Below the pieces are notes generated by a model. The model was not told the origin of the DNA. It was given only the letters and a program-made list of their open reading frames with translations, and did not search any database. From Tritrichomonas musculus (taxonomy: Eukaryota; Parabasalia; Tritrichomonadida; Tritrichomonadidae), in the NCBI GenBank assembly GCA_039105265.1, contig JAPFFF010000024.1:434001-498000 (forward strand): a DNA stretch of 64,000 bases. The letters run 5' to 3'. The position numbers were made by a program, and so were the translations under genes. Shown one piece after another: positions 1 through 10,238 of the stretch. Positions within the stretch are counted from its first letter, which is position 1. Each line of letters starts with the position of its first letter.

Positions 1-720
1 GTAGTTATTAAATATATAATTAATTACTCAGACGGTTATTCTGTTAATAGTTATTCAAATGATTATTCAGAAGATGATATTCAAATAGTTATTTAGAAGA
101 TGTTACTCAGATAGTTATTCAAATGATGATGTTCAAATAGTTATTATGTTGATGATTATTCAGACGTTTATTCTGCTAGTTATTATTCAAATGATTATTC
201 AAATGATTATTATTCTGTTGATGATTATTCAAATGATTATTCTGTTGATGATTATTCTGTTGGTTATTATTCAGAAGATTATTCTATTGATGATTGTTAT
301 TCATATAGTTATTCTGCTAGTTATTATTCAAATGATTATTCTGTTGATGATTATTCCAAAGAAATTATTCAGACAGTTATTCTGTTGATGATTATTCCAA
401 ATAGTTATTCTGTTGATGATTATTCAAATGATTATTCTGTTGATGATGTTCAAATAGTTATTATTCAAATAGTTATTCTGTTGATGATTATTCTGTTGAT
501 GATGTTCAAATAGTTATTACTCAGACGGTTATTCTGTTGATGATTATTCCAAAGATATTATTCTATTGATGATTATTCCAAATAGTTATTACTCAGACAG
601 TTATTATTTAGAAGATGATATTCAAATAGTTATTGTTCAGACAGTTATTATTTAGAAGATGATATTCAAATAGTTATTGTTCAGACGGTTATTCTTCTGG
701 TTATTATTCAAATGATTGCT
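1..720. repeat. Degenerate tandem repeat array (GATTATTC-type)
   Basis: Short units built on GATTATTCAAAT, GTTATTCTGTTGAT and AGAAGATGATATTC recur in irregular order from the window edge to the tail of the helicase gene. Open frames here only read as strings of M, I and L and are not credible genes. The array lies directly outside the outer end of an inverted repeat (718-1279). Confidence 0.85.
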
Positions 721-1279
721 GAATTGCTTCATAAAATAAAAATATATAATTGAATGGTTTACATTTATTATTTATATTGAATAGTTTACATTTTATTATT
801 TACTCTATCTTAACTAAATTATATACTCTTTGCATTTTACCTTTCTCTCTGTTATATCTACTTCTTATTTCATATCCCTCAGGCACTTCCTTCTCGTTTT
901 TAAACCCAAAGTGCTGATATAACTGTTTTTTGCCATTAAACTCTCTGTTCAAATCATTTTCGTTTATCATTATTGTATCCTTATTTGTTTCTTCCTCCTG
1001 TTCTGTCTCTTCAACAATAACTTCTCCAATCTTGCTCATGTATCTTATCCATGAATCTTTGTCCATTGATTGCCATGCATTAGCTCTCAATTGATTTAGT
1101 CTTGTCTTATATCTGTTCTTGGCTACCTTGTATGTAAACTTCTCTTCTGGTACCTTTACTTGCCTCATGTATAGATAAGCTGTTGAATTCTCGTTCCTGT
1201 TTCTTCCTACGAACTGTTCAACTGATGATACGGTATCTAATGGGGTCTGAATGAATATAGACAATAGATTTTCCTTCAG
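718..1279 (+). repeat. Inverted repeat, left arm (helicase 3' half)
   Basis: This segment, which includes the last 154 codons of the helicase gene and its 3' flank, is repeated in inverted orientation at 2558-3078. The coding parts appear identical except at the truncated end of the copy. The left arm has about 41 extra bases just after the stop codon, a local duplication of the AT-rich tail. A spacer of about 1.28 kb separates the arms and holds the helicase N-terminal half and promoter region. Confidence 0.9.
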
Positions 1280-2191
1280 TGACTGACCTGATTGGATACA
1301 TGAAGTAGCAATAACTATATCAACGTCCTCCGTGCTAACAAACTTGCCTTCATCACTTATCTCTACTTCCTTCTTATCAGAGTTGTACAATGCTTTATTA
1401 AGTTCATTGTCGATACACTCCTTTAATCGTTCACATTCATTCTTGTCTTCTATCTTAATTAATATCTTATCATACCTCTTTATCTCTTCTAGTACTTGCT
1501 TAGCTATAGTCTCTCTTTGCTCTTGCATATTGCTTCTCAGCTTGTATAGATATATCGTTCTGTGGTATTTGATGTCGGCTAATGGGTTTATCTTTTCGTA
1601 TTCTTCAAAGACTGATAGGCAAGAAATGTCAGATGCTGTAGCAGTAATCAAGCCTACTTTATTAAACTCTCTACAGATCTCTATTAACGATATGTGTTCT
1701 AGTAGTAGGTGTGCTTCATCAATAAGGAGTGTGTATTCACTGTTGAAATCTATTTGGTGGTGATAGAAATGCTCTATGATTCCTCCAAGACACTTAGATG
1801 CGGTAGAGAATGTAGTTATAACAACAGGTATAAAGTGCTTGATGGCTTCCTTAAACTCTTTAAACGCCCCTTCCTTTACACATAACTTTATCATTTCATC
1901 TATGTTCTCGGGGTGATTGTTGTTTAATGCTACATACAACTTAGAGTAGAACTCCGCAGCGATGTTAATGGTAGGTACGATGAGTATGAACTTGTTATCA
2001 GGTACTGTGTTATAGATCCATTTCCTTATTGCTGTTGATTTTCCTGAACCAATAGGTGCTTGACAGATGAACTTCTTTATGGCTTTCTCTATGGTTATCT
2101 CTTCTTCCGCACTTTTAGTATAAGTTATCTCATATGATTTAACGGGAAGGCTCTCAAACACATTCCAGTCAACATACTGCTTGGTTGTCAT
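800..2191 (-). CDS. SF2 DEAH helicase, origin-binding-protein type
   Basis: A 463-residue protein with the motifs of a superfamily 2 helicase. Walker A (QAPIGSGKST) lies near residues 43-52, the DEAH box (LLIDEAH) near 155-161, a TAT motif III follows, then IATSCIQSGQS as motif V, and QFVGRNRN as the arginine-finger motif VI. This order, with a compact N-terminus and no accessory DNA-binding domain, resembles the helicase part of herpes-type origin-binding proteins and related helicases of large DNA viruses. That similarity is inferred from motifs only. I start at the ATG at 2191; the longer frame begins with TTG. The protein probably unwinds DNA at a replication origin in this foreign island. 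Its 3' third is duplicated in inverted orientation at 2573-3037. Confidence 0.8.
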   Translation of the reverse strand: MTTKQYVDWNVFESLPVKSYEITYTKSAEEEITIEKAIKKFICQAPIGSGKSTAIRKWIYNTVPDNKFILIVPTINIAAEFYSKLYVALNNNHPENIDEMIKLCVKEGAFKEFKEAIKHFIPVVITTFSTASKCLGGIIEHFYHHQIDFNSEYTLLIDEAHLLLEHISLIEICREFNKVGLITATASDISCLSVFEEYEKINPLADIKYHRTIYLYKLRSNMQEQRETIAKQVLEEIKRYDKILIKIEDKNECERLKECIDNELNKALYNSDKKEVEISDEGKFVSTEDVDIVIATSCIQSGQSLKENLLSIFIQTPLDTVSSVEQFVGRNRNENSTAYLYMRQVKVPEEKFTYKVAKNRYKTRLNQLRANAWQSMDKDSWIRYMSKIGEVIVEETEQEEETNKDTIMINENDLNREFNGKKQLYQHFGFKNEKEVPEGYEIRSRYNREKGKMQRVYNLVKIE

Positions 2192-2224
2192 TTGGACAAG
2201 AATAAAAACAAAAAAAGAAAACAA

Positions 2225-2557
2225 ATGATGTGTATTTAATTAGATGTGTATTTGTGCTTATGAGGGTGTTGTGTTTTCTATGATAAGTAGATGTTTGTAT
2301 GTTTACTAGGTTCTTAATGGTATTATTCTTATGAAGGTAAATATTTGGTCACGTTACTGACACAAAATCTGACGCCTAGTATAGAAGCTTGTGGAAATTG
2401 TGTCATAGCGTGACAGAATTGACACAAGGCGTTAGGTCTGTGGGAGAGTAGCGACCGCAGCCGTATGCGAAGCTCCAAGCGAAGGCGTGCCTGAGCTTGG
2501 CTGCGAGCAGGTTAGGCTGGGGAAGAGAAGCGAACCACAGCCTGACGTACACTACTA
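2225..2557. other. Helicase upstream region with GC-rich structured segment
   Basis: The gap between the helicase start and its inverted copy. From about 2340 it turns GC-rich and holds short complementary words: GGCTG and CAGCC, CCAAGC and GCTTGG, and ACGCC and GGCGT. It could be a structured origin or regulatory region. No gene was recognised. Confidence 0.4.
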
Positions 2558-3078
2558 CTGAAGGAAAATCTATTGTCTATATTCATTCAGATCCCATTAG
2601 ATACCGTATCATCAGTTGAACAGTTTGTAGGACGAAACAGGAACGAGAATTCAACAGCTTATCTTTACATGAGGCAAGTAAAGGTACCAGAAGAGAAGTT
2701 TACATACAAGGTAGCCAAGAACAGATATAAGACAAGATTAAACCAATTGAGAGCTAATGCATGGCAATCAATGGACAAAGATTCATGGATAAGATACATG
2801 AGCAAGATTGGAGAAGTTATTGTTGAAGAGACAGAACAGGAGGAAGAAACAAATAAGGATACAATAATGATAAACGAAAATGATTTGAACAGAGAGTTTA
2901 ATGGCAAAAAACAGTTATATCAGCACTTTGGGTTTAAAAACGAGAAGGAAGTGCCTGAGGGATATGAAATAAGAAGTAGATATAACAGAGAGAAAGGTAA
3001 AATGCAAAGAGTATATAATTTAGTTAAGATAGAGTAAACCATTCAATTATATATTTTTATTTTATGAAGCAATTCAGC
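2558..3078 (-). repeat. Inverted repeat, right arm
   Basis: Mirror copy of 718-1279. Homology begins at the word CTGAAGGAAAATC and runs through the duplicated 3' coding part into the shared AT-rich 3' flank ending near GCAATTCAGC. Beyond it lies a different tandem array. Confidence 0.9.
2573..3037 (+). pseudogene. 5'-truncated inverted copy of the helicase
   Basis: It encodes the last 150 or so residues of the helicase at 800-2191, from just before motif VI (QFVGRNRN) to the C-terminus, on the opposite strand. It lacks Walker A and the DEAH box, so it cannot be an active helicase. Residues shared with the full gene are identical apart from the first few, where one threonine is isoleucine. 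The lack of decay points to recent duplication or ongoing gene conversion. The first codons use an internal in-frame ATG and there is no recognisable promoter. Confidence 0.8.
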
Positions 3079-3084
3079 ATCTAT

Positions 3085-3712
3085 CAACATTATTAGCATC
3101 AACAACATCAGCATTTATCATTTATCATCAGCATCAGCATCAACAACAACAGCATCATCTATCAACAACAACAACATTATTTAGCATCAACAACAACATT
3201 AATCATCGACAACATCTATTAGAATCATCACCATTTATCATCAGAATCATCACCATTTATCATTTACTATCAACATCAGCATCAACAGTATCATTTATTA
3301 ATATCATCATCAACAACATTTATCATTAACAACAACATTAATATCATCAACATTAATATTAACATTATTTAGCATCAACAACAACATTTATTATCAGAAT
3401 CATCACCATTTATCATTTACTATCAACAACAACGACGGCATCTATCATTAACAACAACAGCAGCAGTATTAACATTATTTAGCATCAAACAAGAGCATCT
3501 ATCAACCAACATTATTAATATCATCATCAACCAACAGGCATCATCTAACAACAACAGCATCTATCAACATTATTTATCATCAACAACAACAACATCAACG
3601 ACGGCATCTATTATTAACATCAACAGCATCATCCATCAACGACGGCATCATCTATCATTATTAATATCAACAACGGCATCATTTATCATTTATCAACAAC
3701 AGCCAAAAATAA
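3085..3712. repeat. CAA/CAT-rich tandem repeat array
   Basis: Irregular repeats of ATCATCAACA, AACAACATT and CATTTATCATC words fill the stretch between the truncated helicase copy and the palindromic unit. No coding sequence is supported. Confidence 0.85.
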
Positions 3713-3817
3713 TGTTAAAGTTTAGTTCTCAACACCAATCTATTCGTTCAAATGCAAAAGTAACAAATCAACATTCCAGTCAATCAGTAATTAGTAATCA
3801 ACAACAATCGAATCATT

Positions 3818-4195
3818 AGTAGATAGGTTAAGGAGGGTTACGCTGTAAACAGCTCCACCCATCCTTAACAGGTCCTCCAGAGGTCCTCCAGAGACTCTTA
3901 ACAGCTTCCCAGACCCCCTGGAACATATATGATGACCTCTATAACTATATAGCTACAGAGCTTTGTAAACACTCTTCCACGGGCTCTAAAACCACGAAAA
4001 AACCCTATCTGGGACCCTCTAGAAACACTATTTCTGACCCCTTCCAGAGACCCCCAAAACCACGAAAAAACCCTATCTGGGACCCTCTAGAAACACCCCT
4101 TCTAATCCCTTCCAGAGACCCTAAAAACACTGTTTTTGAGATCTCTATAAATAACCCCAAGGGAGGGATCGAATGGGCTACTGCGTAGGAGCATC
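3818..4195 (+). repeat. Outer terminal inverted repeat of the palindromic unit, left
   Basis: It begins at AGTAGATAGGTTAAGGAGGG and contains two tandem copies of a roughly 97-bp unit (with CCCTATCTGGGACCCTC). The reverse complement ends at 13360. The frame at 4005-4241 is a by-product of this repeat. Confidence 0.85.
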
Positions 4196-4279
4196 TGCGC
4201 GCTAGGTCTATTATTTTTGTATTATTAAGCATATGGAACAAGCATATGGAACAAGTATACAGAATAAGCTAATGGAACA

Positions 4280-4395
4280 AGCATACGGAACAAGCAAACG
4301 ACTCTCTATAACATATAATGTAAACGACTCTCTATAGCATATAATGTAAACGACTCTCTATAGCATATAATGTAAACGACTCTCTATAACATAAG
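4280..4395. repeat. 27-bp tandem repeat, about four copies
   Basis: The unit GTAAACGACTCTCTATAGCA with a short AT tail repeats about four times. No counterpart was seen in the right arm. Confidence 0.8.
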
Positions 4396-4520
4396 ACCCA
4401 TCGAATGGTCACTTGTGTAGGATCATATGCGCAGTAGGTCTATTATTTTTGGTTTGTACCGTTAAGAGTCGATCATAAATGTATATCACCAACGAACTTA
4501 TCGTAAACGATCCAGCTATA
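4395..4520 (+). repeat. Segment shared with the right arm (12825-12950)
   Basis: The reverse complement of this stretch, including CCATCGAATGGTCAC and GTACCGTTAAGAGTCGATC, lies at about 12825-12950. It shows that the two arms are homologous beyond the perfect inner palindrome. Confidence 0.8.
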
Positions 4521-4795
4521 ACATCCAACGTGAACGATCCAGCTAAGACATCGGATGTAAACGATCCAACTATAACATCTGATGTGAACGATCCAACTAT
4601 AATATCTATCGTGAACGATCCAACTATAACATTGAATGTAAACGATCCAGCTATGACATCTGATGTAAACGATCCAACTATAACATCTATCGTGAACGAT
4701 CCAGCTAAGACATCCAACGTGAACGATCCAGCTAAGACATCTATCGTAAACGATCCAGCTAAGACATCTGATGTGAACGATCCAACTAAGACATG
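4500..4795. repeat. 27-bp tandem repeat, about eleven copies
   Basis: Units of AACGATCCAACTATAACATC with a variable 7-base tail, about eleven copies. The right arm has a single unit at this point, so the array expanded on the left exactly where the 825-codon gene is missing. All open frames across it are repeat artefacts. Confidence 0.85.
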
Positions 4796-5071
4796 ATGAG
4801 ACCAAAAAGATGATCTTGCGGTGCAAAAACCAACTACAGTAGATGCGTCATGCATTCGATATAAGAGATGAACATACTAACCCGGGATCGTACATCCAAT
4901 CCCTTATAAAGAGAAACAATATGCATCTACTATAGTTGGGGAACGTTCATTACGAGGATTACATTTGTCGACAAATGCTTCTGTGTTATCTATATCACAA
5001 GTAATAGTTTACCACAAGGTGTTTAGTTCGCTAGGGTTCTATCACAAATATGATACAAAATAACACAGAAA

Positions 5072-5160
5072 ATCGGTACCGCTGAGAATCGAACTTGCAC
5101 CTGCAACCGAAGTCCGGAGATGCACTTCATGATCCAACAACTATACCAGTTAGCGCTAAC
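5072..5160 (-). other. tRNA-like sequence with B-box-like motif
   Basis: Read on the minus strand it has an AGTTCGATTCT T-loop-like word, a GGACTTCGG anticodon-loop-like word and a D-arm-like TGGTATAGTTG in tRNA order. Stem pairing is poor: T-stem GCAAG against CTCAG pairs only 2 of 5. It is therefore a decayed tRNA or a tRNA mimic, not a confident gene. The mirror copy is at 9758-9846. Confidence 0.3.
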
Positions 5161-5227
5161 ATTTATTAGGTTCGGATTACATATTTAATGCGTGCATTGT
5201 GAATATAGTATTGTTTTTGTGTAAGAA

Positions 5228-5674
5228 ATGTGTAAGTTTGTTTACATAGAAATGAGTAAGAGTAAGAATACAACATTTGCAAAGCAAACTCCATACAATG
5301 GACAACCAACTCTCGAAGAATTGTACACTACAGACGACTTAACAGTACTTAAACGAGCTATTACCGAGTTAACAACTAAACAAGACTACAAAACACTTAA
5401 CACTCTGTTCCGTCGCAATCCGAATGCTAGTAAGTTCGATACTAGATCATTAAATGAATATATACCCCAAAAGAATAAACGATTCACCAAACGTAATGGC
5501 AAACTCTGCAATGTATCACGAACAGTTCCACGACAGAGTACTACCAAACCAGAAGAGAGTGACTCATACACATACAAGTCCAGATACTATGATCCACATA
5601 CCAAATCGTTTAAGTATATAGATAAACCTATCGAACCATATGCTAGTGCTTCACGAATTCGTGCTAGATACTAA
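5228..5674 (+). CDS. Small basic protein with FTKRNG domain (copy 1)
   Basis: A 148-residue, lysine- and arginine-rich protein with no recognised family. A domain at about residues 35-95 has a helical stretch, then NPNASKF, SLNEYI and RFTKRNGKLC. The same pattern (NP, then F-x-x-x-x-LN, then h-x-TKRNG-x-L) occurs in the protein at 15635-15907 and more weakly in the one at 55387-55728. The C-terminal part is rich in S, T, Y and K (YKSRYYDPHTK). The basic charge and setting in a replicon-like palindrome suggest DNA binding, which is inference. An internal ATG at 5252 (MSKSKN) is an alternative start. An identical copy lies in the other arm. Confidence 0.7.
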   Translation: MCKFVYIEMSKSKNTTFAKQTPYNGQPTLEELYTTDDLTVLKRAITELTTKQDYKTLNTLFRRNPNASKFDTRSLNEYIPQKNKRFTKRNGKLCNVSRTVPRQSTTKPEESDSYTYKSRYYDPHTKSFKYIDKPIEPYASASRIRARY

Positions 5675-5759
5675 ATCGACACAGAACACAGATCGCGCAC
5701 ACACATATTTTTGGATAATAGTCGACAACATCATCATATGCGGATACATCATCATATCG

Positions 5760-7020
5760 ATTACATCTTATCGAATACATCACATCTAGTACATCTTATC
5801 GAAATCGATCAGAAACACTCATGAAACACTTCATTGGTTAATGGGTTAAAATTAACCCGATATCTCCCCCTTTTAGTAACCAAGTCGAATTTGATCCATA
5901 TTTGATACATCTTAACGAATACATCATATCGAATACATCTTAACGAATACATCATTATCGATCACAACATATGCGGATATAACTCATCGGATACACCATA
6001 TGCGGATACATATTATCTATTACATCATATACAAATGCAACATATGCGGATACAACACATGCGGTTACATCACGACGAGTACATCATCACATGCGGATAC
6101 ATCACGACGATCACAACATACGTGAAATCTATCAGAAACACTCATGAAACACTTCATTAGTTAATGGGTTAAAATTAACCCGATATGTACCCCTTATATT
6201 AACCAAGCGATTTTGATACGATTTCGATACATTTCGACCATCATATAACGATTCATCTCTTAACAACGAACCGATAACAATCGATCATTAACAGTCGATC
6301 ACTAACAATCGATCATTAACAATCGATCACTAACAATCGATCACTAACAATCGATCATATGCGGTTACATCTTATCGAGTACAACACATGCGGATACATC
6401 ATCTAGTACACATCTTGTCGATCACATCTTATCGAGTACATTATATGCGATTACATCTTATCGAGTACATCATACGCGGATACATCATCTAGTACACATC
6501 TTGTCGAGTACATTATATGCGATTACATCTTAGCGATTACATCATACGCGGATACATCATTATCGAGTACATTATATGCGATTACATCTTATCGATTACA
6601 TCTTATCGATAACAGTCGATCACTAACAATGAACCATTAACAATCGATCACTAACAATGAACCATTAACAATCGATCACTAACAATGAACCGATAACAGT
6701 CGATCACTAACAATCGATCACTAACAATGAACCCTTAACAGTCGATCACTAACAATCGATCGCTAACAATGAACATTAACAGTTGGACGATAACAGTCGA
6801 TCACTAACAATCGATCACTAACAATGAACCCTTAACAGTCGATCACTAACAATCGATCGCTAACAATGAACATTAACAGTTGGACGATAACAATCGATCA
6901 CTAACAATGAACCCTTAACAGTCGATCACTAACAATGAACCCTTAACAGTCGATCACTAACAATCGATCGCTAACAATGAACATTAACAGTTGGACGATA
7001 ACAGCATCGATATCGGATCA
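5760..7020. repeat. TCGATCACTAACAA and GATACATCATATGCGG repeat field, left
   Basis: Noncoding stretch of short direct repeats: ATGCGGATACATC words first, then tens of copies of CGATCACTAACAATGAACC-like words. Copies of a roughly 80-bp block holding GGGTTAAAATTAACCC lie at about 5820 and 6140, and one inverted copy at 7060-7150. Such iterated words beside a palindrome suit a replication origin, but that is inference. Confidence 0.8.
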
Positions 7021-7356
7021 TCTATATTCGCATCAGATTCGACTGAAAATGGCTTATTTTTGGATCAAAATCGCTTGGTTAATATAAGGGGTACATATCG
7101 GGTTAATTTTAACCCATTAACCATTGAAGTGATTCATGAGTGATTCTGATCGATAACGAAGCGTTTGTGATCATCTCTTAACGAATCATTAACGATAAAC
7201 CATGAACGGATCCAACTATACGGTTTCAATCGATAATGGATCATCTATATCCGCATCAGATTCGATTAATAACAAGTCACTCGATATCATCTCATCACAC
7301 ACACACACACACATTCACACATTCACAGATATTAATCGACGATACCAAAACTAGAT

Positions 7357-7561
7357 TCTCCAGTATTGAATTCGCATGTGAAACTCGATAAAAGTCGGTA
7401 AAGTTGGTATTGGTTAATGTCGTCGATAATGTAAGTGTTAATGTATTCGTTCATATATTCGATAATGTATCCGCATATGCTGAATCCGATAAGTTATATC
7501 CGCATGTGATGTATCCACATAAGTTATATCCGCATATGTTGTGATCGATAATGTATCTCTT
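7357..7561. other. Unique centre of the palindrome
   Basis: 205 bp of non-mirrored sequence between the two arms. It carries words such as GTATCCGCATATG and GTGATCGATAATG related to the flanking repeats, but no gene. It would be the loop of the giant hairpin. Confidence 0.9.
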
Positions 7562-9243
7562 ATCTAGTTTTGGTATCGTCGATTAATATCTGTGAATGTG
7601 TGAATGTGTGTGTGTGTGTGTGATGAGATGATATCGAGTGACTTGTTATTAATCGAATCTGATGCGGATATAGATGATCCATTATCGATTGAAACCGTAT
7701 AGTTGGATCCGTTCATGGTTTATCGTTAATGATTCGTTAAGAGATGATCACAAACGCTTCGTTATCGATCAGAATCACTCATGAATCACTTCAATGGTTA
7801 ATGGGTTAAAATTAACCCGATATGTACCCCTTATATTAACCAAGCGATTTTGATCCAAAAATAAGCCATTTTCAGTCGAATCTGATGCGAATATAGATGA
7901 TCCGATATCGATGCTGTTATCGTCCAACTGTTAATGTTCATTGTTAGCGATCGATTGTTAGTGATCGACTGTTAAGGGTTCATTGTTAGTGATCGACTGT
8001 TAAGGGTTCATTGTTAGTGATCGATTGTTATCGTCCAACTGTTAATGTTCATTGTTAGCGATCGATTGTTAGTGATCGACTGTTAAGGGTTCATTGTTAG
8101 TGATCGATTGTTAGTGATCGACTGTTATCGTCCAACTGTTAATGTTCATTGTTAGCGATCGATTGTTAGTGATCGACTGTTAAGGGTTCATTGTTAGTGA
8201 TCGATTGTTAGTGATCGACTGTTATCGGTTCATTGTTAGTGATCGATTGTTAATGGTTCATTGTTAGTGATCGATTGTTAATGGTTCATTGTTAGTGATC
8301 GACTGTTATCGATAAGATGTAATCGATAAGATGTAATCGCATATAATGTACTCGATAATGATGTATCCGCGTATGATGTAATCGCTAAGATGTAATCGCA
8401 TATAATGTACTCGACAAGATGTGTACTAGATGATGTATCCGCGTATGATGTACTCGATAAGATGTAATCGCATATAATGTACTCGATAAGATGTGATCGA
8501 CAAGATGTGTACTAGATGATGTATCCGCATGTGTTGTACTCGATAAGATGTAACCGCATATGATCGATTGTTAGTGATCGATTGTTAGTGATCGATTGTT
8601 AATGATCGATTGTTAGTGATCGACTGTTAATGATCGATTGTTATCGGTTCGTTGTTAAGAGATGAATCGTTATATGATGGTCGAAATGTATCGAAATCGT
8701 ATCAAAATCGCTTGGTTAATATAAGGGGTACATATCGGGTTAATTTTAACCCATTAACTAATGAAGTGTTTCATGAGTGTTTCTGATAGATTTCACGTAT
8801 GTTGTGATCGTCGTGATGTATCCGCATGTGATGATGTACTCGTCGTGATGTAACCGCATGTGTTGTATCCGCATATGTTGCATTTGTATATGATGTAATA
8901 GATAATATGTATCCGCATATGGTGTATCCGATGAGTTATATCCGCATATGTTGTGATCGATAATGATGTATTCGTTAAGATGTATTCGATATGATGTATT
9001 CGTTAAGATGTATCAAATATGGATCAAATTCGACTTGGTTACTAAAAGGGGGAGATATCGGGTTAATTTTAACCCATTAACCAATGAAGTGTTTCATGAG
9101 TGTTTCTGATCGATTTCGATAAGATGTACTAGATGTGATGTATTCGATAAGATGTAATCGATATGATGATGTATCCGCATATGATGATGTTGTCGACTAT
9201 TATCCAAAAATATGTGTGTGCGCGATCTGTGTTCTGTGTCGAT

Positions 9244-9690
9244 TTAGTATCTAGCACGAATTCGTGAAGCACTAGCATATGGTTCGATAGGTTTATCTAT
9301 ATACTTAAACGATTTGGTATGTGGATCATAGTATCTGGACTTGTATGTGTATGAGTCACTCTCTTCTGGTTTGGTAGTACTCTGTCGTGGAACTGTTCGT
9401 GATACATTGCAGAGTTTGCCATTACGTTTGGTGAATCGTTTATTCTTTTGGGGTATATATTCATTTAATGATCTAGTATCGAACTTACTAGCATTCGGAT
9501 TGCGACGGAACAGAGTGTTAAGTGTTTTGTAGTCTTGTTTAGTTGTTAACTCGGTAATAGCTCGTTTAAGTACTGTTAAGTCGTCTGTAGTGTACAATTC
9601 TTCGAGAGTTGGTTGTCCATTGTATGGAGTTTGCTTTGCAAATGTTGTATTCTTACTCTTACTCATTTCTATGTAAACAAACTTACACAT
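9244..9690 (-). CDS. Small basic protein with FTKRNG domain (copy 2)
   Basis: Identical in sequence to the protein at 5228-5674 and divergent from it across the palindrome, so both copies transcribe toward the centre. Perfect identity of coding and flanking DNA implies gene conversion or very recent duplication. An alternative start lies 24 bases inside the frame. The right arm also carries the Rep-like gene just outside this one. Confidence 0.7.
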   Translation of the reverse strand: MCKFVYIEMSKSKNTTFAKQTPYNGQPTLEELYTTDDLTVLKRAITELTTKQDYKTLNTLFRRNPNASKFDTRSLNEYIPQKNKRFTKRNGKLCNVSRTVPRQSTTKPEESDSYTYKSRYYDPHTKSFKYIDKPIEPYASASRIRARY

Positions 9691-9757
9691 TTCTTACACA
9701 AAAACAATACTATATTCACAATGCACGCATTAAATATGTAATCCGAACCTAATAAAT

Positions 9758-9846
9758 GTTAGCGCTAACTGGTATAGTTGTTGGATCATGAAGTGCATCT
9801 CCGGACTTCGGTTGCAGGTGCAAGTTCGATTCTCAGCGGTACCGAT
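9758..9846 (+). other. tRNA-like sequence with B-box-like motif (mirror copy)
   Basis: Same sequence as 5072-5160 on the opposite strand. It starts with the perfect 12-base palindrome GTTAGCGCTAAC. The tRNA fold is imperfect, so no amino-acid identity is claimed; the anticodon-loop-like word would read UCG. Confidence 0.3.
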
Positions 9847-10238
9847 TTTCTGTGTTATTTTGTATCATATTTGTGATAGAACCCTAGCGAACTAAACACC
9901 TTGTGGTAAGCTATTGCTTGTGATATAGATAACACAGAAGCATTTGTCGACAAATGTAATCCTCGTAATGAAAGATTCGTTCTTTCCCCAGCCATAGTGG
10001 ATGCAGTGTTTCTCTTTATGGGATGGTATCATCCCGGGTACGTATCATCTCATATCGAATGCATGACGCATCCCACGTAGACGGTTGGTTTTTGCTCGAA
10101 ATGAGCTATATTTTTTAGGGTTCATCATGTCTTAGTCTTTTTGGTCTTTACGTCGAGATTTATACTCGAATTTCATTACACATTCCCGATCCCCAAAAAT
10201 AACGTTATAATCTTTAATATATGGTATAAACATTACAT

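Larger units (their letters stand above)
4815..7356 (+). repeat. Inner palindrome, left arm
   Basis: Nearly exact reverse complement of 7562-10103: coordinates sum to 14918 over the whole arm. It is identical in most stretches from about 5000 inward; a few substitutions appear toward 4850-4950. It contains a tRNA-like sequence, the 148-codon gene and an array of TCGATCACTAACAA-type repeats with GGGTTAATTTTAACCC palindromes. Confidence 0.95.
7562..10103 (-). repeat. Inner palindrome, right arm
   Basis: Mirror of 4815-7356. It carries the same repeat field (7900-9160), the second copy of the 148-codon gene and the tRNA-like sequence. Similarity decays gradually near 10080-10140. Confidence 0.95.

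Noticed and set aside
146-388. 80-codon open frame
   Set aside because: It reads only I, L, M and Q from a tandem repeat array; there is no protein-like composition.
4500-4795. CRISPR-like array
   Set aside because: Units are contiguous 27-bp tandem repeats without unique spacers, and the context is eukaryotic.
4005-4855. Open frames on both strands across the arm repeats
   Set aside because: They follow the 97-bp and 27-bp repeat periods and appear in several frames at once.
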